From: Panax quinquefolius
Lineage: Eukaryota; Streptophyta; Magnoliopsida; Apiales; Araliaceae
NCBI GenBank assembly: GCA_020205615.1
Contig: CM035162.1
Coordinates: 39,670,464-39,734,463, forward strand
DNA: 64,000 bases
Direction of reading: 5' to 3'
The position numbers and the translations under genes were made by a program. A model generated the notes under the pieces. The model had not been told where the DNA came from. It worked only from the letters and a program-made list of their open reading frames with translations, and ran no database searches. This document shows positions 10,498-19,758 of this stretch, piece by piece; position 1 is the stretch's first letter, and the number at the start of each line of letters is the position of its first letter.

Positions 10498-10974
10498 AAG
10501 GACTTGGAATTTAGTATTGGGGATCATGTATTGTTGCGTGTGGCTCCATGGAAAGGAGTGACAAGATTTAGGAAGAGAGGAAAACTCAATCCATGATTTA
10601 TTGGTCCATTTCAGATTCTTGACCGAATAGGAAATGTGGCCTATAGACTCGCGTTACCTCCAAGTATGTCTCGTGTTCATAATGTTTTTCATATATCTGT
10701 GCTACGTAAATATGTGAAAGACCCAAACCACATTATTGAGTTAGAACCGGATGAGATAGCCGAAGACTTAACGTACGAAGAGGTACCTGTCAAGATCTTG
10801 GATAGAAAGGAGCATGTCCAACGCACGAAGGTTATACCACAAGTTAAAGTTTTGTGGAAAAACCATGCTATTGAGGAAAGGACCTGGGAGTTGGAAACGG
10901 AAATGAAAGCGAGGTATCCTCATCTTTTCGAAACACTAGGTACGTACGTCAATTTCGAGGACAAAATTTCATAA
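10498..10974 (+). pseudogene. RLG-A1 integrase C-terminus, chromodomain-like
   Basis: The segment starts KDLEFSIGDHVLLRVAPWKG, passes a TGA at 10594, and continues in frame from 10636 through [10 protein letters not shown] to the tail [18 protein letters not shown] and [10 protein letters not shown]. It stops at TAA 10972-10974. The tail matches the degenerate chromodomain of Del/Tekay-type chromoviruses, thought to guide insertion to heterochromatin. The stop lies at the edge of the purine tract, so pol ends just before the 3' LTR. Confidence 0.85.
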
Positions 10975-10985
10975 GGAGGGGAGGT
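10973..10985 (+). other. Polypurine tract of RLG-A1
   Basis: AAGGAGGGGAGGT lies immediately 5' of the 3' LTR start TGTAAGACCCC. It is the plus-strand primer site. Equivalent tracts are at 19747-19758 (B) and, reversed, at 40120-40132 (A4) and 53979-53992 (A5). Confidence 0.9.
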
Positions 10986-12260
10986 TGTAAGACCCCAAAT
11001 TATTAATAAATAAAATTTAATTCCTCTATTTATTATTTTGAAATAGTAAGGTTTGATTTGATTAATGTGGTTAGTTATGGGTAAAATGCGCAAATATTTC
11101 AAATAAGCAAGTGGTTATAAAATATTCATTGTTGTCGGGGAATATTCGTTTGGTCGTGGAATATTCTTGTGGTCGGGGAATATTCGTACGACGGCACAGC
11201 CTTCTGTGGGCCCTATAACGGAAAGCGATTGGATGAAGAAAACGACAAGTATAAGTTATTTATAAATAACAAATAGCGGTTATTACTGAATTAACACTAT
11301 TGGAATACCCGGTGGTTAAAACACGATGTCTACGTTGTTGTCACGACAAGAAGCACGAAGATATTGCACCAATTATTGATTCTTACGTAGAAGGCACTAC
11401 TCAATAATTGTTACGAGTTAATTCTTCATTATTTTATTTTATTTTATTGATTCAATAATTGCTTTGCGTTGATATTTTATATTATTGTTGTTTCAATAAT
11501 TGTCACTACACAATTATTTTCCATTATCGAAGCAATAATTCATATTATCCTGAATAATATTATTAAAAAACATTATTGGCAATGTCTAGAAAGTTCTGTC
11601 TACGGAGATGTTTGGTCACCTAATTGCAAGCTACCAAGAATGCGAGAAATTCTTATTGGAAAGCCCCTCTTTCCTGAAACTACTGGTTGCCAAATCTTTG
11701 TGATTCTGTAATATTATTTGTGAATAATTAATTATTGATTTATATGATGAAGAAAATATTGATTTTATGTGGATATAGATGGAGAAAATTTTTAAATGTG
11801 ACAATTGTTGAAAACTAATATTTTATCTTTTTCTGATAAAATAATTCATTTAAATATATTATTTTAATAATATATTCATGGTGATATTTTTTATAATGAA
11901 TGTGGGATATATGAGTATATGATGAGGAAGAGTATTTTGTGGTATTAAATGATTAACACATGTTTTGTATGTCGATGGACCTCAATAATTGACCGAAATT
12001 TGATTATAGCCTGTAAAATCGCCTGTTTGTGGATTTCGGTCAATTTCTGTTTGGAATTTGGAAAAACTTTCTTCTGCAAAGTTGTAGAGAATAAAATTTC
12101 CTATGGAAAAGATATGTGGTTCAAATTTTTCTGATAAAAGGGCTATTTATTATGAATTATTGAAGTTCTGAAGTTCTGAAATAATTGATTTTTGGAAGTT
12201 TAGTTATTTTTTTTAAGAAAAAACATTTTTGTTCAATTGAGTGAGCTTACATGTGTTATC
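10986..12260 (+). repeat. RLG-A1 3' LTR, first part
   Basis: It repeats the start of the 5' LTR from TGTAAGACCCC and breaks at ATGTGTTATC, where RLG-B has inserted. The remainder lies at 22429-22839. Small reading frames here are shared by other LTR copies (36686-36871) and are not genes. Confidence 0.9.
12256..12260 (+). repeat. Target-site duplication of RLG-B, left
   Basis: TTATC immediately precedes the LTR start. The same TTATC follows the element at 22424-22428. Confidence 0.9.
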
Positions 12261-12885
12261 TGTAAGACCCCAGCTTTTATAAATAAAGATGAATTTTTTC
12301 TATAAATATTATTTTTGAATATTATGGAATAAATTTGATATAATGTTATAGTTGTGGGTAATATTTATAAATTTTGCAAAGTATGCAAGTTGTTATAAAA
12401 TATTCGTTTGGTCGGGGAATATTCTTTTTGTTAGGGAATATTCGTACAATGGCTCAATCATTGGTGGACCCCACAACAGAATTATTGTCGGATTGAGAAA
12501 ACGACAAAAACATTTTATAAAAATAACGGCGGAGGTGTTACCGTTAAAACTGTTGAACTACCCGGTGGTAAAAGTACAGTAATACGCGTAGTTGCATAGT
12601 AGCACACGGTATTGATTATTGATGCTTACGTGAGAAGTCACTCAGCTATGCTCAATTATTGCTCTGATAATTCTTCAGATCATATCTCTTATATTATTGA
12701 TTCAATTATTGTCACAAGATCATCTCAGATAATATGTTATAGTATTAAATCAATAATTGAGACGACAAGTTATAAATGATTAATAATTGTTGAAAGATTA
12801 AATATGTGTTGATGAAAAAATGATTTGTGGTAAGTTTGATTATTTTATGGGGGCTCATATGTCATCATCTAAGAGTCTCTTCATC

Positions 12886-13046
12886 AATAGTATATAGTAA
12901 TTACCTTCGTCAATAGTAATTACCCTTGTGAATAGTATTTACCTTCGTCGATAATAAGAATTACCTTCGTCGATAGTAATTACCCTTGTGAATAGTATTT
13001 ACCTTCGTCAATAGTATTTACCTTCGTTAATAGTAATTACCTTTAC
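12886..13046 (+). repeat. Tandem array 1 in RLG-B LTR
   Basis: Units of about 20 bp (AATAGTAATTACCTTCGTC and AATAGTATTTACCTTCGTC variants) are repeated eight or so times. The 3' LTR copy (about 20384-20530) has a slightly different arrangement, and so does B2 in reverse (45445-45525). Confidence 0.75.
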
Positions 13047-13049
13047 CAG

Positions 13050-13195
13050 ACGTCGAACCACTTGTCGTTTCACATTACAAAAGGCCGAACCACTTGTCGT
13101 TTCACATTACAAAAGGCCGAACCACTTGTCGTTTCACATTACAAAGTCCAAACCACTTTTCTTTTCACATCATTAGTCGTCAAGCCACTTGCCTT
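13050..13195 (+). repeat. Tandem array 2 in RLG-B LTR
   Basis: Units of about 32 bp with CGAACCACTTGTCGTTTCAC and ATTACAAAAGGC are repeated three to four times, the last ones diverged. The 3' LTR has one unit fewer (20535-20650). Confidence 0.75.
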
Positions 13196-13228
13196 TTCAC
13201 ACGGCGGTGTGCTAAGCTAGAAATCTTC

Positions 13229-13236
13229 TATAAATA
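13229..13236 (+). promoter_or_regulatory. LTR promoter TATA box (RLG-B)
   Basis: TATAAATA in TTCTATAAATAGAGGCC lies just after array 2 and before a GA-rich leader (GAGAGAAAGAAGAAGAG). The 3' LTR has the same site near 20688, and B2 has it in reverse at 45286-45293. Confidence 0.65.
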
Positions 13237-13494
13237 GAGGCCTAGGGGCTTCATTATTTTCACGAAATTCATTCAAGCTATATAGAGAAAGTATAGAGAA
13301 TAAGAGAGAAAGAAGAAGAGTATTTTTCTTACTACATCGCTGCAAAGATTCAATCTCCTACCAAATGTAAGGGGTGTTATTCTTTCTTATTCATGAAGAG
13401 AACATTGTTATTCCATTGCTTATTATTCTGCATTGGAATAACTCAGTATAAGTGGTTTACCCTATACTTGGTGACATTCTTCTATTATTCTGTT

Positions 13495-13842
13495 GGAACA
13501 TCCTATCTCTGTTTTTACACCGACCGGTTCCGCTTTTATTATTATTCATTTGGAACATCCATGCATGTGTTTTACACCCACCGGTTCCGCCTTTTTATTA
13601 TTATTCTCATTGGAACATCCATGCTGTGTGTTTTACACCCACTGGTTCCGCTCTTTATTATTACTCGTTGGAACATCCTGCATGTGTTTTTACACCGACC
13701 GGGTTCCGCTCTTTATTATTACATTTGGAATATCCTATCATGTGTTTTACACCGGATCCGGTTCCATCTTTATTATTCTGGTTGAACATCCTGCCGGTGT
13801 GTAATTTCACCGACTCGGTTCCGTTTTTATTATTCTGCTGAA
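13495..13842 (+). repeat. 57-60-bp tandem array in RLG-B LTR
   Basis: Six units each start GGAACATCC, contain TGTGTTTTACACC and GGTTCCG, and end TTTATTATTATTC. GGTTCC and the next GGAAC could pair, so each junction can form a small hairpin. All three frames stay open through the array, which yields spurious proteins of 100-130 residues. The array recurs at 20952-21330 and in reverse at about 44770-45060. Confidence 0.85.
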
Positions 13843-14940
13843 TAACTCTTTGCATGCGGTCTATCGCATGCATGGTGATTTCTTTTGTTATTCCATTCTT
13901 TATTATACTCAAATGGTTAAAACTTTGACTTCTATACTCCATGAAATTAGTGGAATATCCTTGATATTTGCGTTTCATCCAAAGATATCTTTTCATGAAA
14001 ATATTCTTCTAATCATTCTTGAATTTTACTCTACAAAACAAAGATCATGTTGATAATTTGGGCGTTAATAATTCCCTGATAAAATAATTCTTGAACTTGT
14101 TTTATTGAATTCTTATATCATTGTCATCATCCTCATGTTTATATTTTTTAAAGTCATCTGTGGCACAGAAGTGCATAGATGGACTTGGTATGATTATGAC
14201 CAGAGACTATTCTTGTAATCATGACCGTAATGTTACAAATGATGTGGTAAAAATCCTCGATTAGTCAGTAGTGCATTGATGGACGATTGTTGGCATGATC
14301 ATGACCATTAATGAATACACAAATATTCTTGGCCCGTAGTGCATGAATAATTGTGGTCGTGATACTAAAGAATATCTTTGGTCGTAGTGCAGGGGTGATT
14401 CGATGATGTGGAATATTTATTAAAGCTGAGTCTCAGCTATAACAGTGATGAAAAACCTTTTAAAACCTAAAAGATAGTAGACTTTATTTTCTACTTGACT
14501 CTTTTAATGGATTGCATATTCATTGCAGCTTAAACCGGTTGTCTATTGTATTTTATCAGTTTAACATTGTTGAAGACTATTGATAATTTATTCTGCATTA
14601 TCTTAGTCATAATATTTCTTACTGGGCTAGTTGAGCTCACCCTTTCTTTCACTGTTCTCTTCAGGAAATGAGAATATAGCTGGGACGAGTCGGGGAAACG
14701 AGTGATGGTCCTCAAGATAGCATTAGTAGTCCTCACTATTCTGTGAAATAGTGTGATAATAATTGTAATGAGGACTCCTTTTTGAGTTTGTATAATATCT
14801 AGTAGACGATATTTGTATTTAAACTCACGCTTTATGTCGATTGTATACCTACGCTTATGTTAGTAAGTTGTATTTAAATTACGTACCATGTAAGTGGCGA
14901 CCCAAGATGGGTGATGTATACCTAATTTTGGGGCGCCACG

Positions 14941-14956
14941 GTTGGTATCGTAGCTT
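14941..14956 (+). other. Primer-binding site of RLG-B
   Basis: GTTGGTATCGTAGCTT follows the LTR. As in A1, the expected CAGA of the initiator-Met primer site reads CGTA. Confidence 0.7.
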
Positions 14957-15125
14957 AGGATATGATCTCCGCTAAGATGTGAGAATAGTACTAGGAGGGG
15001 AGAGACGGGAATACCTTCGCTAGTATAACCTACCTAAGTTTATGTGCTATTTTATTGGTTGGTCAGAAGATAGGGATAATTTGTTACATGTCAATTAACC
15101 TTTTGTTTTGTGGCGATGTCGAAAA

Positions 15126-16250
15126 ATGACATCCGAGAATGTTGAGAATAGTAATGGAGCGCAGGCGATCGTTGATTCACCACATATCAATAATCGTGGA
15201 TAATGTGCATCAAGAAGCGACAATCCTCATGCAAACAACAACACCGACCAAATGATGAATGATCAAATTTTCAGAGGCTTTATGCAATTTATGCAACAAA
15301 GAAGTAGAGCGACTCTCGCCCAAAACGTAGGTGGAAACACGGAAAACTCTCGGGTGGTCACCGCTAAACAATTCAAGGAGCCGACCACCGGAGTTTAAGG
15401 GAGAGCCAAAACCACTTCAGCGGAAGCATGGATAAAGCATTACCAAGATATTTGATGTCTTGGGATGCTCGAGGAGCAAAAGGTTCCTTTCACGCTTTTA
15501 TGTTCTTGCGCGAGAGCGGATTCTTGGGAATCGGTGAAACGTACTCAACTTCTTTGTCTCAAGATATCTTGGGAGAAGTTCCAGAGTCGTTTCAACGACA
15601 AATACTTTCCCGAAAGTATTCGCCACATGAAGGAGGTGGAATTTATCAAGTTGGAACAAAACAATATGACCGTGTCGCAATACGAGGCAAAATTTGCGGA
15701 GTTATCACGGTTATGTCCCCACTTGGTGGATAATGAAGAGAGAATGGCGCGAATTTTTAAGAGGTTTGAAGTCGAGATACGCCAACATCTTATTTTTCAT
15801 AAACCGTGTTTGTATTCGATGTTGTAAATAGGGCTCGATTAGTGGAGCGCGATAATGAGTCAACACAACTAAAAGAGAGCAAATACAAAAATTATAATAC
15901 CAAATGGTAGTAGTCATCGAAGCGGTGACAACAAGCGTGGAGGGAATCAACAAAGCGGATATGGTAACCACTTCGGTGGTAATCGTACCAAAACAATAAG
16001 AATGGATATTTCAAGAAAGCGGAGATTCAACAATGGTGGAAAGACGCCAAGACCAAAGACCCATTGTTAAGGAAGGAGAAAGACCACCCATCATATGCTT
16101 CAAATGCGGAGAGGGACACATCACCCAAAATCTGCGTCATGCCATCCAAAGCACGTTATAATTGTGGAAGAGAAGGTCACTTAGCTCGATTTTGTCGCAT
16201 CAAGACAAATTCAGCTAGGATGGAGGCACCAAAGACCATCCCGTAAAATT
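15126..16250 (+). pseudogene. RLG-B gag with zinc knuckles
   Basis: The start MTSENVENSNGAQAIVDSP matches RLG-C gag. After frame breaks, the capsid-like region lies at about 15465-15830: SWEKFQSRFNDKYFPESIRH, then the landmark FIKLEQNNMTVSQYEAKFAE. A basic, Asn/Gly-rich linker follows, then zinc knuckles near 16095-16130 (CFKCG.GHI, a residue missing) and 16160-16195 (NCGREGHLARFC). Gag forms the virus-like particle and packages the RNA. The intact RLG-C copy at 61450-62470 shows what the protein should look like. The frame breaks coincide with missing CAG/CTG triplets. Confidence 0.85.
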
Positions 16251-16319
16251 CAAAACCGGAAGTGCAAGGAGAGGCGTTTATTGTGACCTCCCAAAGAGCA
16301 AAGGAATCCGAATGAGGTC

Positions 16320-16722
16320 ATCACGGGTAAGCTTATCATAAACTTTAATGAAGTCTATACTTTATTTGATACCGGTTCTACCCATTCTTTTATTTCTCCT
16401 ACTTGCGCCATCGATTAAATTTGACTCGGAGAAATTAGACTTTGACTTATCTGTGGAAACTCCGTTGGGAGAAACCTTTATTACATCCACTGCTTATAAG
16501 TCTTGTTTGGTTCAAATCGGTACCCTCACATTACCTGTTGATCTTATTTCATTAAAAATACTTGCATTTGACGTGATTCTAGGGATCGATTGGTTAACTA
16601 CTTATCATGCAAAAATTGATTATTTTCGTAAGGTTGTTAGCTTTCATATTCCTAATCAACCTATTATACTTAATTCAAACGACCAAACCATTAAAATCAA
16701 TCACGGTCATCTCAAGCCATAA
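16320..16722 (+). pseudogene. RLG-B protease
   Basis: LFDTGSTHSFIS (about 16360-16395) carries the catalytic D-T-G of a retropepsin. One frame break later, an open stretch runs SEKLDFDLSVETPLGETF to FDVILGIDWLTTYHAKIDYF. It cuts the polyprotein. Here the active-site triad is intact, unlike A1. The end FHIPNQP gives way to the RT linker. Confidence 0.8.
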
Positions 16723-17640
16723 AGCTATTCGCTTATTGAAAAGCGGATGTCAAGCTTTCTTAGCTCATGTCACGATTTAAATAAAAATACGCCGGTTTTT
16801 AAACGATATTCCTATTGTTAATAAATTTCCGACGTATTCCCAAGAACTTCCCCGCCTACCCCCAGAGCGTGAAATTGAATTTTGTATCGACCTTGAACCC
16901 GCAGACAAAACCTATTTCCAAAGCCCCATATCGAATGGCTCTATTGAACTTCGTGAGTTAAAGACCCAACCGCAGGAATTGTTAGACATCGGCTTTATTC
17001 GGTCCTAGTACTTCTCCTTGGGGTGCTCTGCTTCTATTCGTGAAGAAGAAAGATGGGAGTATGCGACTTTGTATTGATTATCGGGAGTTGAATCATGTCA
17101 CCATCAAAATAGGTATCCATTGCCACGTATTGATGACCTGTTTGACCCAATTTGCAAGGAGCCAAATTCTTTTCAAAGATTGATCTTCGTTAGGATATCA
17201 CCAATTGAAGATTAGAACCGCTAACATTCCAAAGACGGCTTTTCGTAACTCCTATGACGGGCATTATGAATTCCTAGTCATGTCCTTTGGATTGACTAAT
17301 GCTCCTATTTGCCTTCATGGATATGATGAACCGAGTATTCAAGGAATATTTAGATCACTTTGTGGTCGCTCTTTATTGATGACATCCTTATTTATTCCAA
17401 AAGCCGTGAAGATCATGAAAGCAACACTTGAGGCTAACACTCCAAAAGCTTCGTGAATATAAGCTTTATGCCAAGTTGAAGAAATGCGAGTTCGGCTTGA
17501 AGAAGTAGCATTCCTTGGGCACGGGTATCAAGTCATGGAATATCTGTTGACCCAAAGAAAGATCAAGCTATTCAAAGTCGGGAACAACCTAAATCAATGA
17601 CCGAAGTCGTAGTTTTCTCGGTTTAATTTGGTTATTATCG
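16723..17640 (+). pseudogene. RLG-B reverse transcriptase
   Basis: Homology runs through the fingers (REIEFCIDLEP, MALLNFVS across breaks), [13 protein letters not shown] near 17065-17105, and the palm with FIDD near 17373-17384, the Ty3 form of the YxDD catalytic motif. It continues to the thumb (GYYRRFVEGF) near 17630. It copies element RNA into DNA. At least six frame breaks interrupt it. Only short open stretches survive (for example 17205-17456), so as read it is dead. Many breaks sit where other copies have CAG or CTG. Confidence 0.85.
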
Positions 17641-18210
17641 GAGATTCGTGGAAGGATTTTCTCGAATCGCTACTCCATCGACTCACCGACTCGGAAAGAT
17701 ACAAAGTTCGGTTGGAGCGAAGAATGTGAGAAGAGTTTTCAAGAACTCAAGAGGAGACTTATTTCAAAGACCGTTACGACAATACCATCCTGCTCGGAGG
17801 GATTTGTCATCTACAAAGCCGATGCTTCGGCAAAGGGTTGGGATGTGTTCTTATGCAACATGGAAAAGTTATAGCCTATGCCTCGCATGACAACTCAAAG
17901 AATATGAGAGGAATTATCCTACTCATGATCTAGAGTTAGCAAATGTTGTCTTTGCACTTAAAATTTGGAGGCATTACTTGTATGGGGAGAAAGTGGAGAT
18001 CTTTACGGATCATAAAAGCCTCAAATATTTCTTCACTCAAAAGGAACTCAACATGCGACAACGACGTTGGCTTGAACTGCTGAAAGATTATGATCATACC
18101 ATCCAATACCATCCCGAAAAGCGAACGTGGTAGTTGTGCGCGATTGAGTAGAAAATCATATGCAAGCACGAAAAGCGATATTGTCAACGCACGCAGGCCC
18201 ATTTTGTGTG
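17641..18210 (+). pseudogene. RLG-B RNase H
   Basis: The segment includes [20 protein letters not shown] near 17805-17865, where intact copies have YSDAS, then the LELA-like Glu region and [20 protein letters not shown] near 18005-18060. It closes with a broken ADALSRK-like motif at about 18130-18155. It is the same polyprotein domain as A1 but with more frame breaks. Confidence 0.8.
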
Positions 18211-18369
18211 ACTTGCAAAGGATGGAGATAGAGTTAAAGACTCTGGGGACGCATGTGATGATAGCGAGTATACTGAGTAGAACCGACTTTTAATCGATAA
18301 AGTTAAAGTCGCCAAGCTACACTGGAGCCGATGCGTATGAGGAAAAAAAGCAAGAAGGTGCTATCGCCG

Positions 18370-19255
18370 AAGCAAGAATCGATGAAGAAGGAATACTTTG
18401 AGTCAACTCCGGACTTTGTGTTCCTAACGACCGATTTAAAGTATAATATCATGATGGAGGCGCACAACACACCATTTGCAATCCATCTCGGGTACCAAAT
18501 GTATCATGATATTCGGCTATACATTTTGGTGGAGCAATATGAAGAGAGATATAGCGCTTTTATCTCAAGGTGTCTAACTTGTCAACGAAGTTAAAGCGGA
18601 GCATCAAGTACCAAAAGGTCCATTGCAACCACTTGAAATTCCGTAATGGAAGTGGGAGCACATTACCATGGATTTCAAGCACGGCCTTCCTAAGGTTTCT
18701 CAAGGCATTGATGCGATTTGGGTCATTGTTGATAGATTAACCAAGTCCGCTCATTTCTTACCGATACGAGAAACTTATACACTTGAACGCCTTGCTCGTA
18801 TGTATATAAACGAGATTGTAAGATCGCATGGTATGCCTAAGATCCATAGTTTCGATCGAGACCCAAGATTCACTTCACGATTTTGGGTTAGTTTGCAAAA
18901 AGCTATGGGCACGGACTTACGATTTAGCTCGTAAGATATCATCCTCGAATTTGGGACGGACAATGGAGAGGACTATTCAAACTCTTGAAGATCTATTAAG
19001 ACTCGTGTCCCTTGATTTCAAGGGAGTTGGGACAAGTTCTTACTATTGGTGGAGTTTTTCTACAACAACAGCTTATCAAGCAAGTATCGGCATGGCTCCA
19101 TTCAAGCGTTGTATGGAAGAAAGTGTCGCTTCTCGAGATCTTTGGGATGAGGTGGGTGAAGCAACGTTGTTGGGACCGGAGTTGAGTACGTATGACTACT
19201 TTAAAAAGATTCAAACGATCCGACAACGTATAAAAACCTCACAAAATCGATAAAA
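18370..19255 (+). pseudogene. RLG-B integrase, zinc finger and core
   Basis: The zinc finger lies at about 18440-18600 with RCLTCQR. The core has TMDFKHGLPKVSQGIDAIWV (first Asp) from 18665, then [20 protein letters not shown] with the second Asp near 18860, and [13 protein letters not shown] after 18960. It then continues to EALYG-like and [12 protein letters not shown] sequence to about 19185. The spacing matches D,35E integrases. Several frame breaks occur; 18668-18934 and 18828-19253 are overlapping frames of one protein. Confidence 0.85.
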
Positions 19256-19745
19256 GAGTTATCTTGATCTTCATCGAAAGGACGTGGAATTCGATATAGA
19301 GATCATGTGTTGTTAAGAGTTGCTCCATGGAAAGGAGTTACAAGATTTGGAAAGAGAGGAAAACTTAACCCTCGATTCATCGGTCCATTTTTAATCCTCG
19401 ATCGAGTAGGAATCGTGTCCTATAGACTCGCTTTCACCAAATATGTCTCGTGTTCATAACGCTTTTCACATATCTATGTTACGTAAATATGTGAAAGACC
19501 CGAACCATATTATCGAGTTAGAACCGATTTAAATAGCGAAAGATTTGACGTATGAAGAGGTTCTGTTCAAATTTTGGATAAGAAGGAACATATTCTACGC
19601 TCCAAGGTTATACCTTAAGTCAAAGTTTTGTGGAGGAACCACGATGTTGAGGAAATGACTTGAGAGTTAGAATCAAATGAAATCAAGGTATCCTTACCTC
19701 TTCGACATACCAGTATCGCATTCTAATTTCGAGGGCTAAATTTCA
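19256..19745 (+). pseudogene. RLG-B integrase tail, chromodomain-like
   Basis: It matches the A1 tail: [16 protein letters not shown], then [20 protein letters not shown] near 19450-19510, then the degenerate [14 protein letters not shown] segment and the final EG.NFI. Stops and shifts interrupt it at several sites. Confidence 0.8.
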
Positions 19746-19746
19746 T

Positions 19747-19758
19747 AAGAAGGGAGGT
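19747..19758 (+). other. Polypurine tract of RLG-B
   Basis: AAGAAGGGAGGT precedes the 3' LTR, which reads TTTAAGACCTC for the canonical TGTAAGACCCC. Confidence 0.8.

Larger units (their letters stand above)
12261..14940 (+). repeat. RLG-B 5' LTR
   Basis: It begins TGTAAGACCCCAGC and ends GGGGCGCCAC(G), right before the primer site. Three tandem arrays, a TATA promoter and the shared GGGCTAGTTGAGCTCACC box (about 14624) lie inside. It shares its last third with A-type LTRs in outline but differs in the middle. Confidence 0.9.

Noticed and set aside
10500..10985. A possible envelope-like ORF between integrase and the 3' LTR
   Set aside because: The sequence there is the integrase C-terminal and chromodomain-like tail. 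There is no signal peptide, membrane segment or extra ORF, so no envelope is present in any of the elements.
13393..13841. Overlapping forward reading frames of 100-130 residues, and similar ones at 20926-21361 and 44478-45277
   Set aside because: They translate the 57-60-bp LTR array in every frame. The proteins are repeats of HVFYTP-like strings with no start context, so they are not genes.
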